NCBI GenBank assembly: GCA_026214975.1
Contig: CM047806.1
Location: forward strand, 98,417,811-98,481,810
Source of the DNA: Gentiana macrophylla
Lineage: Eukaryota > Streptophyta > Magnoliopsida > Gentianales > Gentianaceae
DNA length: 64,000 nucleotides
Direction: 5' to 3'
The translations under genes and the position numbers were made by a program. Of this stretch, positions 58,310 to 64,000 are shown in pieces. Numbering within the stretch: position 1 is the stretch's first letter; the number at the start of each line of letters is the position of its first letter. The notes under the pieces are model-generated. The model saw only the letters and a list, made by a program, of their open reading frames with translations. It did not search any database and was not told the DNA's origin.

Positions 58310-60120
58310 GCTCTCTAACCGGCAGTGGACCGGGTCGATTGCTAGTATAGCTACAGGAGTCCGAGGTCGATCCCACAGAGAAAGGTGTGTTTGTGAGTAC
58401 CAAAGTGAACTTATTGCTTAGTCTAGGCAAACAAGTTGTTGGAATGTTTGTACACTTCAATTAAACTAAAGTAAATTAAACTAACAAGTCTAAAGGGGGA
58501 AAGGGACATAGCCGAACCATGATCAAAATGACTAATTTCAACCCCAAGGATAGACAAAACCGGGGGTGTGCAATATAACAACCGAACTCTTGCATTCAAG
58601 TTCACGGGTGCGAACTCCTAAACCCGGTGCTAGCGTCTGAACAACTCTCTTCTAACACCTTATGCCATGTTAAGGTTTGAACAACTCTCCCCTAACAAGT
58701 CATGTTTTGCACTCGAGCCGCTTAAACGTATAAACGAGTAACCTCACGATGTGCTCGGTTTAACAACTAAACCGAGACTACACCACGATCCTAGAACCCT
58801 TTTCCCACACCCCTCTCTCTGAACAACTCTCAAGAGTGGTGTGTGTGATGTTTGACCTAGGTGATCAATCTAGCCCAAATCCATTATAACAAATTCTAAG
58901 ACGTGAAACATGCAAGAAACAACAATAAAAAGCACTACCCACTCCCAATTTCATTACCCAAAGGGTGATTTCACCAAATTTCACATGACCCGGCTATGGG
59001 GAGAAATCAACTACACATTACACTAATTAAAACATGAAAGAAACAATAAATAAGAAGCATAACAAGCATGAGGAAGAAGATAAATACCATAAAAGTTGCA
59101 GAAATTCGAGTTGGAGATGAAGGTACAACAATGGAGATTCATCAAAAAGTAGGAGACTTGTTGTTTGGATTGAAATTCTAATCTAATAAATGAAAAGAGG
59201 GAGTTAAGAGGTGTTTGATCTACATAAATTTATCGTAATCTAAGCTATTACAAATTTCGAGCAAAAGGGGAGTAGGGTTTGAAAGGGAGGAGAGAGTTCT
59301 TCCATGGTGGGTGTAAGAGGGGGTATTTATAGTGCAACGGGAAAATCTGCAGAAAATTGGTCCAAACGCTGGTTTGAGACATGGAACCAGCGTTTGGAGT
59401 AGAGGAGATGAATACTGGGAGTAAAGGGGTTCAAACGCTGGTTTGGCAAAGCTGGGAACGCTGGTTTGGGAGCCGGGAACGCTGGTTTGGGAGCTGGGAA
59501 CGCTGGTTTGAGACATGGAACATTTGGTTTGAAAGCTCCAAACGTGCGTTTCGCATGATGCTGCTTTTTCTGCTGTAGTAAAACCTTCATAACTTCTTCG
59601 TCCGAGCTCCGATTTGGGTGATTCAAGATGCGTTGGAAAGCTCTTTCAATTCTCTACAACTTTCATGAAGAAGTCATGACCAGAAAATGCCTCCATCATG
59701 GGTCAAAATGCTTCTGAATCAGAACAGTCACTCGGGCACCAACTCTTTCTCTTCCTTTTCCTATTCTTTCTTCTTCCTTGGCTCATTGTTGCACCTTGAC
59801 CATGCTTCTCATCATAATTCTTTGCCTTCCGGGTTCTCGAGACACCATTTCCCTACATCATCACAACAACCAAAAACATCCAAAACATTCCAGAGGGTAA
59901 AAGTGCTCGGGAATAGGGTCAATATCACTAAAAAGAGGTAGTAAACTATCAAAGTGACGGATTTACTCCCCGTGCTATAAATTCACGATATTACCCCAAA
60001 GATGGTCTAAATACACCAAGAAACATGCTAAAAGTGGGATAAACGGGGGTAGAAAATGCACCGGAATCACGTAAAGTTGACTCCCATCATAAGTCACGTC
60101 AAGTAGAGATCATTCAGTAT
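58310..60120. mobile_element. Non-coding repetitive DNA of large-retrotransposon type
   Basis: Begins with 'gcagtggaccgggtcgattg' and 'ctagtatagctacaggagtc', words I recognise as common in dispersed non-coding repeats of plant genomes. It continues with repeated 'gaacaactctc' segments (58640-58830), a 22-bp minisatellite (59365-59530) and long AC/AG-rich stretches with no ORF above 100 codons. LTR ends were not found, so the assignment rests on the wording only. Confidence 0.4.
59365..59530. repeat. Minisatellite with AACGCTGGTTTG core
   Basis: Six to seven copies of an approximately 22-bp unit GGGAACGCTGGTTTGGGAGCC and variants, with one inverted copy near 59388 (CCAGCGTTTGG), which pairs with its neighbour at 59366-59378 to form a hairpin. 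Confidence 0.8.
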
Positions 60121-60365
60121 TCTAACTCAAGTTTTTAGTGGGTGTAAGGATACAATTAAATCCACGCAAGTTTATGTCTTCATTTTGTCAATAAGAACTA
60201 TTTTTTGAAAAGTACTAAGCAAACACTTACAGTTCTCTCAACTTTGGAGACAAAATTAGGGGCTTGGTTTGTAGCCATTAATCATGGGATATGAGTACGG
60301 AAGTTCATTTCACGACTGCAAGTTTTGAGAAAAAGACCACTTAGGATTTTTGTAATGATAACTCC

Positions 60366-61340
60366 ACGGCATTGTATCCCAATAACAACAAGAGTTTGTC
60401 AATGTCTACGAACATTGGCATAAGGTTTCTTGTTGTGAAAGGAGTTATAAATGGTTCACTGTCAATTGAGCATAAAGCTACAGATTCCTTTATAGTGGAT
60501 CCACTGACTAAAGAATTGAAACCTAAGGTCTTTCATCTACATGTTACTAATATTGTGTGGGTGTTGTAACATTTTATGATAATACTATTCGGTGGGAGTC
60601 TGAGCTCGTACGGTTTGTAATAGATACATTTTTCGCTAAATAATGTTTTATATTTGAACTCACAAGATTAAGGTTTTTTTATCTGTACAAGGAGGCCCAG
60701 TTGAAAATAGACACTTTGCAGTCACATTGCATGTAATTTTCATGCTACACTTCCATACTTGATCCATACCATTCAGTGAGGTTGATGCATGTGACAATTG
60801 TTAGTTTAGCTGCATTTATTGTGGCGAAAGTTGCATTGATCCTGTGTTGATTTAGCTGATGGACGGGATTGTTGAAAATACTTGTGACGATAGCGGTTTT
60901 GGTTGAACTCATAAGATTATTATATACTTTGTTAGTTATGTGTGACCCAAGTATGAGATTGTTTGTTATTTATTTATAATTAATAATTTAATTATAGGTT
61001 TACATATATTTATTTACGATATCCGCTATTACAAAATCCGAATAAAAGCAGTGGTTTGGATTGGGGTAGATTCTAAGTATTATATTTGGTGTGGAGTTGA
61101 AGTGTAGATACTAAAGTGTAATTTCTAAATTTTTTGATGGCGATAGTAGAAATTCAAATTACAACTATAAATAAGAGTGTTATGATCCACAAGACACCCA
61201 TTACGTACTTTTCCTTTCTCTCTTCCAATCTACAAAAATATCTAGGGTTTGGTATGTTGTCTTGGAAGACTAATACCCGTGATGGCTACGTGACACAATG
61301 ATCTTTCTTAAGGATCCATGTACGTTTTCAGTTGAATTTC
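60366..61340 (+). pseudogene. Copia RNase H tail and probable 3' LTR remnant
   Basis: ORF 60372-60569 reads NIGIRFLVVKGVINGSLSIEH and DPLTKELKPKVFHLHV. This is the C-terminal end of Copia RNase H (family pattern 'KHIDI.YL...V..G..SIEHI.T..M.ADPLTKGL.P..F..H'). It ends at 60569 and is followed by a purine tract GGTGGGAGTCTGAG (60590-60603). A TATAAATAAGAG box is near 61165 with 'ccacaagacacccattacg' and CT-rich leader words, typical of a Copia LTR. No 5' part is present, so this is a truncated insertion. Confidence 0.65.
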
Positions 61341-62504
61341 AGCACAGTTTGTATTGATTTAACATTAACAAGATTATGCGATAGTGATTATATCACATAA
61401 AGTTCAAACAAATAATTTTTCATTGAATCCATACATTGACCACTTTTCAAGGCAGTTGGAGTTCTCTTAGCTTAGGGAAATGAAGTTTTTTTTTTAGTCT
61501 CCATTTATGACATTGAAAGTGTGAAAAATCCAAGTGCTGACGTCCATGCACCTGAACAAGAAGCAGCAAACATGGCCGCTGCTAGCAGCACCCGGTTCAA
61601 GAATGGCCAAGAAAGTCGGCACTGATAGGGAGGGAGACAATAGCTGCCGGACCGCCAAGAGAAGAAGTGGCGGTGACCACCACACGCCGCCACGAACCGC
61701 CGCAAAAACAAAGAGAAACAAAGAAACAAGAGGGAACAATGGAAGGAGCACAATAACCGCCAAAAGCGGCTCAGATCTGCCGGAAAACACCACATGCAAC
61801 CCCAAAGAAAGGAGGGAGAAGATGAATCTGCAGGCGAACCGCCATCAAGCAATGGATCTCACAATTCTACACAACCACATAGGTTTCATACGATTAAATT
61901 AGAAAACACATACAAAAGATCTTAAAAAAATAAGCAAGAGAAAAAAGACAATCCATGCCAAATACTCGGATTGAAACGAATGTTCAACCGAAGTAACTAC
62001 CGTAAGCTCTTCTTTTTTCACACAACAAAGGCACCTATATGTGAAGCTATGACAAGGAAAAGAAAACAATACCATAGTTGACAAACATACATAACAAAAG
62101 GAACATTCAGATACTAATACTATGATAAGGCACTACACGCATCTGCTAACTGGAATGCTGCATGAAAATTTCCTGCCCAAGGAAAAAGGCACACGGAATA
62201 ATGGAATGTTAAAGAATTGGGAAAAATCATCAGATTACAGATGCCAAGAATTTGAGGCCTTTGATCACCTAATAAAACTTCTTCACCTTCTTAAGATTCT
62301 TCAGAAAGTACCTAAGACGCCAATAATAACGATTAATATGTTCTACAAATGAAAATTGCACTAATACATAACACATTGAATTTTATAACTACCAAAATGT
62401 ACACCATAAAAGCAAAAACATTTACCATATCAACTTTTCACTTTTTATGCAGAGAAAGCAGAAAATGAAACAAACTGAAAATAGTAATGTACCATGTCAA
62501 TATA
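61341..62504. other. No gene recognised; GC-richer island at 61540-61830
   Basis: The island has overlapping ORFs on both strands (61534-61902 +, 61505-61852 -) rich in Arg/Lys or Leu/Phe, as expected from purine-rich DNA with CCGCC words, and no known domain. The rest is A-rich spacer with small ORFs. Confidence 0.4.
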
Positions 62505-64000
62505 TCATGCTTGAAAATCCATGTTGCACTTACTCTTTAAGCCACCAATTTTGCCAGTTTTGTCCTCCTCCTCAAAGCAAGGTTGAATTGTTGAATTATT
62601 GTCCAATGAAATTTCATACACATGAGCCAGTTGATTAAATTTCTTCTGAGCAGGTATTAGAGTTCCCTTTGATATCATATACACCTTGCCAAGCTCTATC
62701 AGGTTGTAGAATTGCTCAGCAACTGCGTTAAAGCATGTTACCCTTATTTCCCCATTGCTAGAGTCCAGAAGGTCAAATGAAAACACTTTACCATCACCTC
62801 GGGCATTATTGTAGAGCCTGAGTTCTCCCTTTACAGTCACTCTGGCTTTTATAGTCCACCTACATTGATAAGGATTCAGCGCATTAATGGGCGTGATCTT
62901 GGGGGGTGCTTCATTTTTTGCTATAGGCCATCTGTTCATAAACACAGGTGATGGCTGCTGATACACCGCCACGTGAGGTTGTCGGGATCAGCTGTTCAAA
63001 GGAGCACCCGAAATGCCAGAGTCAGTTTCGGTTCTGGCATACATACGAGCTGCAGCAGTGGAATTGTATCGTTTGGAATTATTATTAGCCGCAAAAGAGC
63101 TCGTATGAGCATTTGACCCAATATTACCAGGCGTTTCAGCATGTTGCACACGTGTATCACCAGCTAAATTATGCATAGGTGCTGAACCAGGAACAGCTAA
63201 ATTATGCATAGGGGCTGAACTAGGAAGGGTCCTAGGTTGATTCATTGGATTAACTGTACAATATGGCTCAACCACTGGAGAAGCATTACTAAGATACGGC
63301 TTTGGTTCACCAATCGGATCACATCTTTCACGAAGCACATCCAAATTAACAATGATTATCATCCTGTCAATCACCAAGCAAGCGCAATAGTTAATTATCA
63401 GCAGATAAACAGGGGGGAGAGGGAGAGGGAGAGGGGAGGCACTTGCACGGCCCAAAAGTTAATTTTCTTTAAACATGCAACAATGCAGAAAAGGTTGTGA
63501 AATTTATAAATAAAAATTAAAAAGTTTAGAGTCCCACTATACTCATGGTAAACTTCCCAATCTATGACAAACAAAAACAGAAAAATTGAAATTCAAACAG
63601 AAAGATTTATATACAAGATTCCAGAACTCAGAAACAATCATGCCTGACAACTCACACACACAAACAGGTTTCCAACTAGTACTAGAAACGAAATAAACAT
63701 CCAGAATCAATTAAGTAAAACCACAACCACACTAATTTCACCCCTTATTTTCTTTTTGTTTGAAGGAAAGAACAAGAACGCACAGTTGCAAAAGCAAGCA
63801 GAGAATAGAGAATCAGCATAATCAGATACAAAATCCAGAAAAGTTGGTATTTTTATGGAAAAAACCTGCGATTTTGGAGGAGACTGCAAACGAACTGATT
63901 CAACCTAACAACAGACCCCTTCTGCAGTTTCTGCGACCGAACCAAATCGTAGCGCTGAGTTCCCAGCATGCCTGTCTGCAAATGAATCCCGTCCGATAGA
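62505..64000 (-). pseudogene. Truncated duplicate of RPA1 (5' half), running off the window
   Basis: Exon 1 (visible from 64000 to 63866) and the same splice sites as the parent are present: donor after CGCAG at 63866, acceptor before 63363. Exon 2 follows with RERCDPIGEP and two instead of four linker repeats. A TGA stands at a position that is TAT in the parent (near 62990), just before VAVYQQPSPVF. DBD-A continues (ARVTVKGELRLYNNARGDGK) until homology ends at about 62567, replaced by an unrelated 15-codon tail. It lacks DBD-B, DBD-C, the zinc finger and knuckles. A partial same-orientation duplication is the simplest origin. Not functional as RPA1. Confidence 0.9.

Noticed and set aside
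61494..61902. Overlapping ORFs of 103-122 codons on both strands
   Set aside because: Opposite-strand ORFs over a purine-rich GC island, no domain, no conserved start or splice context.

Overview
The window is nuclear DNA of a flowering plant, most likely a eudicot. It is AT-rich and intron-bearing, dominated by Ty1/Copia LTR retrotransposons whose primer-binding sites resemble initiator-Met tRNA sites, peppered with hAT- and Mutator-type MITEs, and it carries a plant-type RPA1 gene. No prokaryotic features, tRNA, rRNA or CRISPR array were seen. The species cannot be fixed from the sequence.

Left flank (1-7044): decayed transposon scraps (a Gypsy relic with reverse-transcriptase motif, primer site and polypurine tract), a minus-strand RNase H-like relic, an exon/intron-structured OB-fold (RPA-like) gene relic at 4583-5606, a MITE with an internal minisatellite (5700-6002) and one copy of a dispersed TATA-bearing repeat.

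Centre (7045-49667): one stack of nested retrotransposons. Copia element A (7045-49667, +) is split by a solo LTR (7418-9342), by element D (12586-42882, TSD ATGGA) and by Copia element C (44058-49358, +). D is a short-LTR, gag-only element that also holds about 2.2 kb of coding-like sequence with no retroviral motif, possibly a captured host transcript. D is split by Copia element B (13366-35072, -, TSD AGGCA), by a Mutator-type MITE (35101-35550, 10-bp TSD) that itself contains a hAT-type MITE (35270-35505, 8-bp TSD), and by Copia element E (36986-41469, +, TSD TCAAG). B is split just after its protease active-site motif by F (16777-33582, -, TSD CTAGC), an LTR-internal-LTR-internal-LTR tandem of a defective Copia family. 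The order of insertion can be read directly: A, then D, then B, E and the MITEs, then F.

Right flank (49668-64000): the only recognisable cellular gene of known function is RPA1 (51686-54775, -), a replication protein A large subunit of the plant type with two C-terminal CCHC knuckles, an E2F-type promoter site and, as given, three reading-frame breaks. A truncated, nonsense-bearing copy of its 5' half lies in the same orientation at 62505-64000 and runs off the window. Between them are hairpin clusters, a C-rich satellite inside a MITE-like element, a second hAT-MITE, the second copy of the dispersed repeat, a non-coding repeat with a 22-bp minisatellite and a Copia RNase H tail.

Many frame breaks in otherwise young elements (E has almost identical LTRs) look like one- or two-base indels. 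In C, E and F these often fall at CAG/CTG-like sites, so consensus error at methylated sites should be considered before calling every ORF a pseudogene.
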